NCBI RefSeq assembly: GCF_002927275.1
Contig: NZ_PRKW01000004.1
Coordinates: forward strand, 186,001 to 250,000
Length of the DNA: 64,000 nucleotides
Direction: 5' to 3'
Origin: Arthrobacter pityocampae
Lineage (GTDB): Bacteria > Actinomycetota > Actinomycetes > Actinomycetales > Micrococcaceae
Positions 43,481 to 52,160 of the stretch are shown here, piece after piece (position 1 is the stretch's first letter; each line of letters opens with the position of its first letter). Below the pieces are notes generated by a model that had not been told where the DNA came from, did no database searches, and saw nothing but the letters and a program-made list of their open reading frames with translations. A program made the position numbers and the translations under genes.

Positions 43481-44827
43481 CTACTTGACGGTGAAGCCCT
43501 GCTCGGTGGCGTACTGCTCGAGGGATGCCTGGAGGTCGTCGAGCGCCTGGCCGGCATCTTTCTCCCCCTGCACCATCGCGTAGAGCTGCTCGGTGAGCTG
43601 GTCGTAGGCGTAGTTCTGGAAGGGGCTGAAGGTCGCGCCCTCGTAGCCCGCCGCCGCCTCGAGGAAGACGTCCTTGTTGATCTGCTGGCCGCCGAAGAAC
43701 TCGTACTCCTTGTCGGCGAACGCCGCCGAGTCGAGCACCGGCGCGTAGGACGGGAAGAGGGCCCCCTTGTCCACACCGAGATTCATTCCTTCCTCGTTGC
43801 CGAAGATCCCCATGGCCACCTTGGCCGCCAGTTCCTTGTCCTTGGCCTGCTCGGTCACGGCGAAGGTGGAACCGCCCCAGTTCACCTGGACGGGGTTCGC
43901 CGCGTCCCACTGCGGGAGCGGAGCCGCACGCCAGACGGCGTCGGGGTCGGCGTCGGACAGCCCCTGCAGATACCCCGGTCCCCATGCGGCAGCGAGGTAG
44001 ACGGCGTAGGAACCGTCGACGAGCTTGGTGTTGTAGTCGGCCGTGAAGGCGTCATCGGTCGCGACGAGGCCGTCCTTCACGAGTCCGTCCCAGTACTCGA
44101 GGACCTTCTTGGCGCCGTCGTCGTTCACGTTGATGCCGATCTCCTGCGGGCTCGCGGAGTCGTATTCGAACGGGACCGATCCGGCCTGGGCGAAGAGCGC
44201 CTGGTTGAAGGCACGGCCGTTGGTCGGGAAGTCGCCGATGACGGCGCCGTCGCCGGACTCCTTGAGCTTCCGGGCCGCTGCCTCGAACTCCTCCCAGGTG
44301 GTCGGCACCTCGATGCCTGCCGCATCGAAGAGGTCCTGGCGGTAGAGCATGCCCATCGGTCCGCCGTCGACCGGGATGGCGTAGACGGCGTCGCCGCTGC
44401 TCGCGTCCTCCCAGGCGCCCTCCGCGTAGTCCGCCTCGACGTCGTCAGCGCCGAACTCGGTGAGATCCACGAGGGAATCGCGGATGGTGAAGCTGGAGAG
44501 GACCTCCGATTCGAGCTGGATGACGTCGGGGGCGCCCGAACCGGACTCGATCGATGTCGAGAACTTGGTGTACTCGTCGTTGCCCTGGCCCGCGTTGGTC
44601 CAGCAGATCTGGACGTCGTCGTTGGTGTTGTTGAACTGGTCGACGACCTCGTCGAAGGCCGGGTACCAGGCCCAGACGGTCACCTGGGGGGCATCGGCGT
44701 TGACGATGGTGTTCGTGCAGGACGCAGCCTCCGAGCTACCTCCGCTGTCGCTCCCTGCGGAGCAGCCTGTCAGTGCGACGGCAGTGGCGGCGACGATGCC
44801 GGCCGATGCCAGGAAATTGGCTTTCAT
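43481..44827 (-). CDS. Sugar ABC transporter substrate-binding lipoprotein 2
   Basis: A 448-residue family-1 binding protein. The lipobox is LTGC (Cys at residue ~22). The mature part has VTVWAWYPAFDEVVDQFN, APDVIQLESEVLSSF and WEEFEAAARKLKESG. With GH51 and epimerase in the operon the likely cargo is an arabino-oligosaccharide. The ATG at 44827 follows GAGGAAGCAAGAGAT. Its leader is long, about 200 nt from the predicted start point. Confidence 0.9.
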   Translation of the reverse strand: MKANFLASAGIVAATAVALTGCSAGSDSGGSSEAASCTNTIVNADAPQVTVWAWYPAFDEVVDQFNNTNDDVQICWTNAGQGNDEYTKFSTSIESGSGAPDVIQLESEVLSSFTIRDSLVDLTEFGADDVEADYAEGAWEDASSGDAVYAIPVDGGPMGMLYRQDLFDAAGIEVPTTWEEFEAAARKLKESGDGAVIGDFPTNGRAFNQALFAQAGSVPFEYDSASPQEIGINVNDDGAKKVLEYWDGLVKDGLVATDDAFTADYNTKLVDGSYAVYLAAAWGPGYLQGLSDADPDAVWRAAPLPQWDAANPVQVNWGGSTFAVTEQAKDKELAAKVAMGIFGNEEGMNLGVDKGALFPSYAPVLDSAAFADKEYEFFGGQQINKDVFLEAAAGYEGATFSPFQNYAYDQLTEQLYAMVQGEKDAGQALDDLQASLEQYATEQGFTVK

Positions 44828-45014
44828 ATCTCTTGCTTCCTCTCGCGGTGGCGGTCCACCGTGGTCCGCCCGGGCGTCCGGGCCAGGTGCTGCAGGGAGG
44901 AGGATCACCGGGGTACCGGATGCTGTACCCGCTCGAATCTTCCTTGATCCGGGTCCGTCCTCCGGCAGCCCCGCCCAGCTGGGGAGGCGGTTGCAAGGGT
45001 GTCGGTCCGTCATT

Positions 45015-45072
45015 TACATCGTTGTAGGTAAACGATGTAGAAATCATGCGGAGTGGTGACCGTCACTGTCAA
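45015..45072 (-). promoter_or_regulatory. Promoter of the arabinoside operon with LacI operators
   Basis: On the minus strand TTGACA (45072-45067) and CATGAT (45048-45043) are spaced 18 bp. Directly downstream, at the expected start point, is an inverted repeat TACATCGTT (45015-45023) and AACGATGTA (45031-45039) with a 7-nt spacer. Its left part TACATCGTTGTAG matches the palindrome CTACAACGTTGTAG found upstream of LacI-2. Repressor bound here would block initiation. Confidence 0.75.
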
Positions 45073-45101
45073 GCATCAGGCCGGAAAAGATCTCGACGCA
45101 G

Positions 45102-46118
45102 TCAAGGGGACGGCGCGGAGGACTCCCGCTCGATGACCTGGAACCGCGCCTCGAACTCGCGCGGCGGGACGTCTCCGGCGCTGCCCGAGATGCGTTCCTG
45201 CAGCACCCGCACGGCGGTATCGGCGATCTCGTCCCTGCCCGGGTCGATGGTCGAGAGCGTCGGCAGCGAGTACCTGCCCTCGTCCAGGTCGTCAAAGCCG
45301 ATCACCGCGACGTCCTCGGGGATCCGGCGGCCCGCCTCCTGCATGACACGCATGGCCCCGAGGGCCAGCGTGTCGTTCAGGCCGAACACCGCGTCGAACT
45401 CGACACCGGACGCGAGCATCTCCCGCATGGACGTGGCGCCGTTCGAGCGATGCCACAGGGTCGTGTACCCCAGGAGCCGAGGGTCGAACGGGACGCCGGC
45501 CTCCTCGAGCGCCTGCCGGTACCCCCGCAGGCGCAGGCCGGCGGAGCCGATCACCTCGCCCTCGTGCGCACCGATGACGGCGATGCGCCGTCGTCCCCGG
45601 GACAGCAGGTGCGCGGTGGCGGCCTGTGCCGACTCGACGTTGCTCATGGTGACATGGTCGGTGGGCCCGCCGAAGATCCGCTCCCCGAGCAGCACGAGCG
45701 GGAAGTTCACGTTCAGGTACTCCGCGTCCTCGTTGGACATGCCCAGCGGGCTGAACAGCAGCCCGTCCGTCATCTGCAACCGGGGACCGGACAGGATCTC
45801 GAGCTCACGCGAGCGGTCGCCGCCGGTCTGCTCGATCAGGACCTTCAGCCCCCGTCGCTCCGCGGCCTTGATGGTGGAGTCGGCCAGTTCCGCGAAGTAG
45901 CTCAGCGAGAGTTCGGGGACGGCGAGCCCGATGACCCCGGTCCGCCCCGAACGCAGGCTCCGGGCGGAGAGGTTGGGGCTGTACCCGAGGTCGGAGATGG
46001 CGTCCATGACGCGCTGCTTGGTGTCGGGACGGATGTGCTCGTAGTCGTTGATGACATTGGAGACGGTCTTGATCGAGACGCCGGCCGCCAGCGCGACGTC
46101 CTTCAGTGTGGCCGCCAT
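45102..46118 (-). CDS. LacI-family transcriptional regulator 2
   Basis: A 338-residue repressor. The helix-turn-helix is LKDVALAAGVSIKTVSNVINDYEHI (shown in part), the hinge YSPNLSARSLRSGRTGVIGLAVP, and the ligand domain includes VIGFDDLDEGRYSLPTLSTI. It starts at the ATG at 46118. It stands between the arabinoside operon promoter and its own upstream operator at 46171-46184. The matching operators at both places suggest that it controls itself, the arabinoside operon and perhaps the divergent alditol oxidase gene. Confidence 0.92.
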   Translation of the reverse strand: MAATLKDVALAAGVSIKTVSNVINDYEHIRPDTKQRVMDAISDLGYSPNLSARSLRSGRTGVIGLAVPELSLSYFAELADSTIKAAERRGLKVLIEQTGGDRSRELEILSGPRLQMTDGLLFSPLGMSNEDAEYLNVNFPLVLLGERIFGGPTDHVTMSNVESAQAATAHLLSRGRRRIAVIGAHEGEVIGSAGLRLRGYRQALEEAGVPFDPRLLGYTTLWHRSNGATSMREMLASGVEFDAVFGLNDTLALGAMRVMQEAGRRIPEDVAVIGFDDLDEGRYSLPTLSTIDPGRDEIADTAVRVLQERISGSAGDVPPREFEARFQVIERESSAPSP

Positions 46119-46170
46119 GCCGCTCCCCGGGTCCCGTCGTGATGCCCTGCACGTCACGCGTGAGGTGATT

Positions 46171-46184
46171 CTACAACGTTGTAG
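46171..46184. promoter_or_regulatory. LacI-type operator between LacI-2 and alditol oxidase genes
   Basis: CTACAACGTTGTAG is a perfect 14-bp palindrome with central CG. It overlaps a -10-like TAGTAT (46182-46187) for the plus-strand oxidase gene and lies 53 bp upstream of the LacI-2 start. It matches the operator half-repeats at 45015-45039. Confidence 0.85.
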
Positions 46185-46262
46185 TATGGGCGGGCACCCT
46201 CTCCGCACGTGCCGCCGCAGCCTCGGGTTCCGCCGCCGCGACACCGCCAGACAAGGACCACC

Positions 46263-47531
46263 ATGCTCGAAGAAGACGTACGGGACAGGCTCAACTGGGC
46301 GGGCAACTACGAGTACCGGGCGCAGACGATCGAGCACCCCACCTCCCTCGCCGACCTCCAGCGTGCCGTGGCAGGAGCCAGTCGGGTCCGGGCCCTCGGC
46401 TCGCGCCACTCCTTCAACGACATCGCGGACAGCCCGGGGACCCTCGTCTGCCTGGACGTGCTCGACCCCGGGGTGCTGATCGACGAGGACGCGCTCACCG
46501 TCACCGTGGCGGCGGGCGTGCGGTACGGCGTCCTCGCCGAGCACCTGCAGCGGCGCGGCTTCGCCCTGCACAATCTCGCCTCCCTGCCCCACATCTCGGT
46601 CGGCGGCGCCATCGCCACCGCCACCCACGGTTCCGGGGATGCGAACGGCAACCTCGCCACCGCCGTCGTCGGACTGGAGCTCGTGACAGCCTCCGGCGAC
46701 GTCCTGGCCCTGGCCGCGGGCGACGACGACTTCCCCGGCGCCGTCGTGGGCCTCGGCGCCCTCGGTGTCGTCCACCGGGTGACCCTGCGCATCGAGCCGA
46801 CCTTCGACGTGCGGCAGGACGTGTTCACGGACATTCCGTGGGACGCGGTCCTCGCGGACTACGACGCCGCCACGTCCGCCGCGTACAGCGTCAGCCTGTT
46901 CACGGACTGGTCGGGCGACACCATCGGCCAGGCGTGGCTGAAGAGCCGCGTCGACGGCGGGAGTTCCGCGCCGCACGCGTTCTACGGCGGGACGCCGGCG
47001 GACCGGGCCCACCATCCGGTCCCCGGGGTGGCCGCGGACCACTGCACGCAGCAGCTCGGCGTCCCGGGACCGTGGTCGGACCGGCTGGCCCACTTCCGGC
47101 TCGCGTTCACGCCCAGCAACGGGGACGAGCTGCAGACCGAGTACCTGGTGGGCCGCGAGCACGCGGTCGAGGCCATCCAGGCGGTGCGGGACCTCGCGCC
47201 GAGGATCGCGCCGCTGCTGCTGGTCTCGGAGGTGCGCTCCATGGCGGCGGACGAGCTGTGGCTCAGCAGCAACTACCGCCGCGACGGGATCGGCCTGCAC
47301 TTCACCTGGAAGCCGCTGCAGGCGGAGGTGGAAGCCCTGCTGCCGGAGCTCGAGGCGGCACTGCTCCCCCTCGGGGCCCGCCCGCACTGGGGCAAGCTCT
47401 TCGCCGCGGACGCCGCGCAGCTCGCACCGCTCTACCCGCGCTTCGAGGACTTCCGGGCCCTGGCTGGTCGCCTGGATCCCGCCGGGAAGTTCCGCAACGC
47501 GTTCCTGGACCGCACGGTCTTCGGGGCGTAG
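46263..47531 (+). CDS. FAD-linked alditol (xylitol/sorbitol-type) oxidase
   Basis: A 422-residue flavoprotein of the vanillyl-alcohol-oxidase fold. The His of GSRHSFNDIADS (about residue 49) is the position covalently linked to FAD in Streptomyces alditol oxidase. SVGGAIATATHGSG and the C-terminal arabinono-lactone-oxidase domain ending RLDPAGKFRNAFLD fit. It oxidises the terminal hydroxyl of sugar alcohols using O2 and making peroxide. Shared control by LacI-2 would link it to pentose metabolism, for example arabitol. Exact polyol preference cannot be stated. Confidence 0.88.
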   Translation: MLEEDVRDRLNWAGNYEYRAQTIEHPTSLADLQRAVAGASRVRALGSRHSFNDIADSPGTLVCLDVLDPGVLIDEDALTVTVAAGVRYGVLAEHLQRRGFALHNLASLPHISVGGAIATATHGSGDANGNLATAVVGLELVTASGDVLALAAGDDDFPGAVVGLGALGVVHRVTLRIEPTFDVRQDVFTDIPWDAVLADYDAATSAAYSVSLFTDWSGDTIGQAWLKSRVDGGSSAPHAFYGGTPADRAHHPVPGVAADHCTQQLGVPGPWSDRLAHFRLAFTPSNGDELQTEYLVGREHAVEAIQAVRDLAPRIAPLLLVSEVRSMAADELWLSSNYRRDGIGLHFTWKPLQAEVEALLPELEAALLPLGARPHWGKLFAADAAQLAPLYPRFEDFRALAGRLDPAGKFRNAFLDRTVFGA

Positions 47532-47536
47532 GAGGA

Positions 47537-47556
47537 CGCCGGCCTCAGTGCCGGCG
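47537..47556. terminator. Hairpin between oxidase and metallo-hydrolase genes
   Basis: CGCCGGC (47537-47543) pairs with GCCGGCG (47550-47556) across a 6-nt loop, between the stops of convergent genes (47531 and 47545). Confidence 0.55.
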
Positions 47557-48408
47557 CGTCAGCCACTTCCAGTGCGCGAGGGTGCGCAGGCGGATGAGCA
47601 GGGCACGGGACTGCTCCGGGCCGTACGGCAGGATCGGGATGGCCTTGGTCATGTCCACCGAGGCCTCGTCCATGGCCACCCGGGTCACCCGGATGGCACT
47701 GCGCATCGTGTTCATCTGCGTGACGACGTCCTGGACGGCCACCGGCTCGCCATGACCGGGCACGAACACGTCGTAGAGGTCCTCGAGGGCGGCCATCTTG
47801 CCGAGCGTGCGCACCCAGTCCACGGGGAACGCGTCCTCGAAGACCGGATCGGACCCCGCCTCCAGCAGATCCCCCGTGAACAGGACGTTGCCGGCGCCCA
47901 CGAGCAGATCGTGGTCGGTGTGACCGCTGCCGAGATGGAAGAGCGTCACCGACAGCCCGCCCAGGTCGAGGTCCACGGGCTTGCCCTCCACCAGCCGGTT
48001 CGCGGGGAGGATCCGGGTGTGCTCGCCGTCGCCCGCACCCATCGCCGGCTCGACGGCGAGCACCAGGACCCGCTGCTCCTCGCCCTTCTCCGCCTGCACG
48101 GCGCTGCACCGCGATGTCGCCCAGAACTCCTCGACGCCGTGGGCCGCGAAGTAGTCGTTGCCGAAGTAGTGGCTAGCATGGGCGTGGGTGTTCACGACGA
48201 CGAGCGGCAGGCCGGTGACGGCCCGCACGTGCGCGTACACCTCCGCCGCGCCGAGCGGTCCCGCACCCGTATCAACGACCAGCGCCTGCTCGGAGCCGAC
48301 GACGAGCCCCACGTTCATCCGGAAGCGCGCGGTCCGGAGCACGTAGATGCCCGGTCCGAGCTCCCGCCACGGGCTGGAGGTCTGGGGGCTGGGGACGTCG
48401 GTGGTCAT
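47545..48408 (-). CDS. Metallo-beta-lactamase-fold hydrolase
   Basis: A 287-residue MBL protein. The metal motif is THAHASH at residues 74-80, where the second metal site Asp of the usual HxHxDH is Ser. Later metal residues are in HLGSGHTDHD and FVPGHGEP. The motif change may alter metal occupancy, or the enzyme may use one metal like some B2-like forms. It has no signal peptide. Its ATG overlaps the stop of the upstream membrane-protein gene by 4 bp, so the two are coupled. The substrate is unknown. Confidence 0.85.
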   Translation of the reverse strand: MTTDVPSPQTSSPWRELGPGIYVLRTARFRMNVGLVVGSEQALVVDTGAGPLGAAEVYAHVRAVTGLPLVVVNTHAHASHYFGNDYFAAHGVEEFWATSRCSAVQAEKGEEQRVLVLAVEPAMGAGDGEHTRILPANRLVEGKPVDLDLGGLSVTLFHLGSGHTDHDLLVGAGNVLFTGDLLEAGSDPVFEDAFPVDWVRTLGKMAALEDLYDVFVPGHGEPVAVQDVVTQMNTMRSAIRVTRVAMDEASVDMTKAIPILPYGPEQSRALLIRLRTLAHWKWLTRRH

Positions 48409-49037
48409 GGGGTCCTCTCTGACGGCAGGAGCTCCAGTCTAGGTCCGGCACGCTCCGGCATCCTGAAGACCGGCAGCGCGATGTTGATCATCGGCCCGAT
48501 GAGCAGGGCGAAGGCGACGGTGCCGGCGCCGACCGAGCCGCCCAGCGACCACCCGAGCAGCAGCACGGTGCCCTCGATGGCCGTGCGGACGAGCCAGATC
48601 GGCAGCCCGAAGCGGGTATGGAGTCCGGTCATGAGGCCGTCGCGGGGGCCGGGACCGAGGCGGGCACCGATGTAGAGGCCGCTGGCCACCGCCAGCAGCA
48701 CGAGCCCGCCGGTGAACAGCAGGATCCGCGCCCACAGCTGGCCGGGCTCCCCGATCAGCGCGAGCCCGATCTCCGCGCTGGGACCCACGAGCAGGACGTT
48801 CAGGACCGTACCGACGCCCGGGCGCTGGCGCAGCGGGATCCAGAGCAGCAGGACGATCACGCCGATGATGATGGTCATCGTGCCGAACGGGATGCCGGTC
48901 CGCAGCGATCCGCCCTGGCCCAGGACGTCCCACGGCGACACCCCGAGCGTGGCCCGGATCATCATGGCGAGCGAGAAACCGTAGAGGAAGAGGCCGAGAA
49001 GGAGCTGCAGCCCGCGCCGGGCGCCGAGGAACGTCAT
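48405..49037 (-). CDS. YczE/YitT-like integral membrane protein
   Basis: A 210-residue protein with five hydrophobic segments. The pattern GFSLAMMIRATLGVSPWDVLGQGGSL near the N-terminus and LGPGPRDGLMTGLHTRFG in the middle is that of the YczE/YyaS/YitT-like family, which is of unknown transport function. ATG at 49037 is used; the in-frame ATG at 49091 adds Arg/Gly-rich residues without a hydrophobic start. It overlaps the metallo-hydrolase gene by 4 bp. Confidence 0.82.
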   Translation of the reverse strand: MTFLGARRGLQLLLGLFLYGFSLAMMIRATLGVSPWDVLGQGGSLRTGIPFGTMTIIIGVIVLLLWIPLRQRPGVGTVLNVLLVGPSAEIGLALIGEPGQLWARILLFTGGLVLLAVASGLYIGARLGPGPRDGLMTGLHTRFGLPIWLVRTAIEGTVLLLGWSLGGSVGAGTVAFALLIGPMINIALPVFRMPERAGPRLELLPSERTP

Positions 49038-49107
49038 GGTCCCAGTACAACCGGGGAGGGGACGGACGGCAAGACGGCCTCGTGCCGGCACGCGCGTGGC
49101 GCCCGGA

Positions 49108-51651
49108 TCAGGCCCCGACCCGCGCTCCGAGGTAATCGGCGAGGTACGGCGCCGTCGCGCTGGCGTCCGGCGCGAGGCCGGCGATGTCCGCGGGCGTCCC
49201 GGCGGCCACGATCCTGCCGCCGGCCGAACCTCCCCCGGGGCCGAGGTCGATGACCCAGTCCGCAGCCGCCACGACGGCCATCGTGTGTTCGACGACGACC
49301 ACCGTGTTGCCCGCCCCGACCAGCTTCCGCAGCTGCGCGAGGAGCAGCACCACGTCCGCGGGATGCAGGCCCGTGGTGGGCTCGTCCAGCAGGTAGAGGG
49401 TGTGGCCGCGCCGTGCCCGCTGCAGTTCGGTGGCCAGCTTGATGCGCTGGGCCTCTCCCCCGGAGAGTTCCGTGGCCGGCTGCCCCAGGCGGAGGTAGCC
49501 CAGGCCCACCTCCTGCAGGGTGGCGAGCGAGCGGTCGGCGGCGGGGATGCCGCCGAGGAAGGAGGAGGCGTCGTCGACCGTCATCCGGAGGACGTCCGCG
49601 ATGGTGCGTCCCTCCAGCGTGACCTCGAGGGTCTCCTCGTTGTAGCGGGACCCGGCGCAGGCCGGGCAGGGGCCGTAGCTCCCGGGCAGGAACAGGAGTT
49701 CCACCGCGACGAAGCCCTCGCCCTGGCAGGTCTCGCAGCGTCCGCCCGGCACGTTGAAGGAGAACCGGCCGGCGCCGAACCCGCGGGACCGCGCGGCGGG
49801 CGTCGCGGCGAAGGCCTTCCGGACGGCGTCGAACAGTCCCGTGTAGGTCGCGAGGTTGGAGCGCGGTGTCCGCCCGATGGGTTTCTGGTCCACGCTGACC
49901 AGACGGTCGAAGGCCTCGAGCCCGCTGATGCCGGCCACCGGGGAGCCGGGCTCCGCCTCGGAGGCCGCGCCGTCGTCGACCGGTTCGGCGTCGGCGGGGG
50001 TGTCGTCGCGGACGTGTGCACCCACGGCCTCGGCGAGGACCGTGCTGACGAGCGTGGACTTCCCCGAGCCGGACACGCCCGTCACGGCGGTCAGCACGCC
50101 CACGGGGATGGCGGCGTCGAGCCCCTGGAGGTTGTGGCGGCGGATGCCCTCGAGGCGGAGCCAGGCCGAGGGCTCCCGGGCGGCGCCGTCCACCGGTACC
50201 GGCGTGGTCCGGGCGAGGAACGGTGCCGTGAGGGAGGCCGGCACGTCCACGAGTCCGTCGGCGGGGCCGCTGTAGATGATGCCGCCCCCGCCCTCCCCGG
50301 CGAGCGGGCCGACGTCGACGATCCAGTCCGAGCGGCGGACGACGTCCATGTTGTGTTCGACGACGAACACCGAGTTCCCGGCGTCCTTCAGGGCCTCCAG
50401 GACGGCCAGGAGCGGTTCGACGTCGGCGGGGTGCAGGCCGGCGGAGGGCTCGTCGAGCACGTAGACGACACCGAACAGTCCGGACCGGAGCTGCGTGGCG
50501 ATGCGCAGCCGCTGCATCTCGCCGGGCGAGAGCGTGGGGGTGGCGCGGCCCAGGCTCAGGTAGCCGAGCCCGAGGTCCACGAGGACGTCGAGCCGCTGGA
50601 CGAGGTCGCGGCTGATGGTGACGGAGACCTCCGTCCCCTCCCCCGAGGTCCACGACCCGTGGGCGGCGACCGGGTGTTCCAGCGTGGCCGCCGGCCCGAG
50701 GTGCACGGCGAGGTCCGCGAGCGGCAGGGCGTTGGCCTCCGCGATCGACAGCCCGGCGAAGGTCACGGCGAGCGCCTCCGGGCGCAGGCCGCTCCCGCCG
50801 CACACCCCGCACGGGCCGGACTCCATGAAGGGCAGCACGCGGTCACGCATCTGCTGGCTCTTGGAGTCGCGGAGGGTGTGCATCACGTAGCTCTTCGCGC
50901 TCCAGAAGCGTCCCTTGTAGGGCTTGGCCACGCGGTCGCGCTGCGGGGTGACCTCGACGACGGGCTGCTCCTCGGTGAACAGCAGCCAGTCCCGCGCCTG
51001 CTGCGGCAGCTTCCGCCAGGGCACGTCGATGTCGTGGCCCAGCTCGCTGACGACGTCGCGGAGGTTCTTGCCCTGCCAGGCGCCCGGCCAGGCGGCGATG
51101 GCACCCTCGCGGATGGTCAGGTCAGGGTCGGGGACCAGCGTGTCCTCGGTGACGTCCCGGGCGATGCCCAGCCCGTGGCAGCGCGGACACGCTCCCGCCG
51201 CGGTGTTGGGTGAGAAAGCGTCGGATTCCAGGCGTTCGACGGCGTCCGCAGGGTAGGTGCCCGCCCGCGAGTAGAGCATGCGGGCCGAGTTGGAGAGGGT
51301 GGTGAGCGTCCCGACGGTCGAGCGGACGCTCGGCGTGCCCCGCCGCTGCTGGAGGGCCACGGCGGGAGGGAGACCGGTGATCGAGCCGACGTGCGGCGAG
51401 TGCCCCTGCTGGATGAGCCTCCGGGCGTACGGCGCCACCGATTCCAGGTAGCGGCGCTGCGCCTCGGCGTAGATGGTCCCGAACGCCAGGGAGGACTTGC
51501 CCGAGCCGGAGACCCCGGTGAAGGCGACGACGGCGTCGCGCGGCACGTCGACGTCGACGCCCCGCAGGTTGTTCTCGCTCGCGCCACGGACGCTGACGAA
51601 ACCGTCCCGGGCCGTGGCGGTGTGGGCAGGGGCGTTGGATTCGATCACCAC
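49108..51651 (-). CDS. UvrA2-type ABC ATPase (UvrA paralogue lacking the UvrB-binding domain)
   Basis: An 847-residue tandem ABC ATPase. Walker A sequences are GVSGSGKSSLAFG and [12 protein letters not shown]; signature motifs are SLGRATPTLSPGEMQRL and LSGGEAQRIKLATELQ. Zinc-site pairs are in CPRCHGLG, CGVCGGSG and CETCQGEGFVAVELLFLPG with CPACAGSRY. Only ~20 residues separate the end of the first signature region (LYSRAGTYP) from FSPNTAAGACPRC; in canonical UvrA (about 950 residues) the UvrB-binding domain lies there. It therefore belongs to the UvrA2 class, linked to drug or damage resistance rather than standard excision repair. An acidic loop follows the second Walker A. Confidence 0.9.
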   Translation of the reverse strand: MVIESNAPAHTATARDGFVSVRGASENNLRGVDVDVPRDAVVAFTGVSGSGKSSLAFGTIYAEAQRRYLESVAPYARRLIQQGHSPHVGSITGLPPAVALQQRRGTPSVRSTVGTLTTLSNSARMLYSRAGTYPADAVERLESDAFSPNTAAGACPRCHGLGIARDVTEDTLVPDPDLTIREGAIAAWPGAWQGKNLRDVVSELGHDIDVPWRKLPQQARDWLLFTEEQPVVEVTPQRDRVAKPYKGRFWSAKSYVMHTLRDSKSQQMRDRVLPFMESGPCGVCGGSGLRPEALAVTFAGLSIAEANALPLADLAVHLGPAATLEHPVAAHGSWTSGEGTEVSVTISRDLVQRLDVLVDLGLGYLSLGRATPTLSPGEMQRLRIATQLRSGLFGVVYVLDEPSAGLHPADVEPLLAVLEALKDAGNSVFVVEHNMDVVRRSDWIVDVGPLAGEGGGGIIYSGPADGLVDVPASLTAPFLARTTPVPVDGAAREPSAWLRLEGIRRHNLQGLDAAIPVGVLTAVTGVSGSGKSTLVSTVLAEAVGAHVRDDTPADAEPVDDGAASEAEPGSPVAGISGLEAFDRLVSVDQKPIGRTPRSNLATYTGLFDAVRKAFAATPAARSRGFGAGRFSFNVPGGRCETCQGEGFVAVELLFLPGSYGPCPACAGSRYNEETLEVTLEGRTIADVLRMTVDDASSFLGGIPAADRSLATLQEVGLGYLRLGQPATELSGGEAQRIKLATELQRARRGHTLYLLDEPTTGLHPADVVLLLAQLRKLVGAGNTVVVVEHTMAVVAAADWVIDLGPGGGSAGGRIVAAGTPADIAGLAPDASATAPYLADYLGARVGA

Positions 51652-51737
51652 CCCAACCCTACGGTTCCCCGACGGGCACGAAGGACCGACGGTTGGGGCG
51701 CGGCCGTCGTCTCCGGGGAGTTGACAGCCGGAGGACC

Positions 51738-52115
51738 CTAGGGGCCCTGGGGCTCCTCCGATGGCTCGGGCGGCTCAGGCGGCTCCGGTTGCTCCTGAAC
51801 TCCAGCGGCGGACCGCGCCGGCCGGCGCTTCTGCACCGCGTAGTGGTGCCCGAGGGAGTCCGTGTGGATCTCGATGGAGCGCAGGGCGCTCTCGGACTGT
51901 TCCTCGGCGGCGTCGTGGCGGTGCACCACCGGCGTGCTCCCGTCGGAGCGCGCCGCCGGTCCGAAGAAGATCCGGGCGGTGGTGTCGAGCCCGTCGAAAA
52001 AGGAGCGGTGGTGGCCCTCCGGGTGCGGCAGTGGCTCCTGGTCCGTCCCGGCGTCGGCCGTCGATGCCGGGCCGGCCTGCTTCTGCGTCCTGTGAATGCG
52101 GCGGATCTTCATCAT
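51738..52115 (-). CDS. Unknown small protein with Pro/Glu-rich tail
   Basis: A 125-residue protein I do not recognise. The N-terminus is basic (MMKIRRIHRTQKQ); a central segment SFFDGLDTTARIFFGPA is hydrophobic and looks like the core; the C-terminus is PEPPEPPEPSEEPQGP. It has no membrane helix. It might be an actinobacterial orphan. Start at 52115 or at 52112. It sits between the UvrA2 gene and the bkd operon without overlap with either. Confidence 0.6.
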   Translation of the reverse strand: MMKIRRIHRTQKQAGPASTADAGTDQEPLPHPEGHHRSFFDGLDTTARIFFGPAARSDGSTPVVHRHDAAEEQSESALRSIEIHTDSLGHHYAVQKRRPARSAAGVQEQPEPPEPPEPSEEPQGP

Positions 52116-52160
52116 GCACCTGATTCATCGTGGGGTGCATATTCTACTCCGCCCCCGCTC

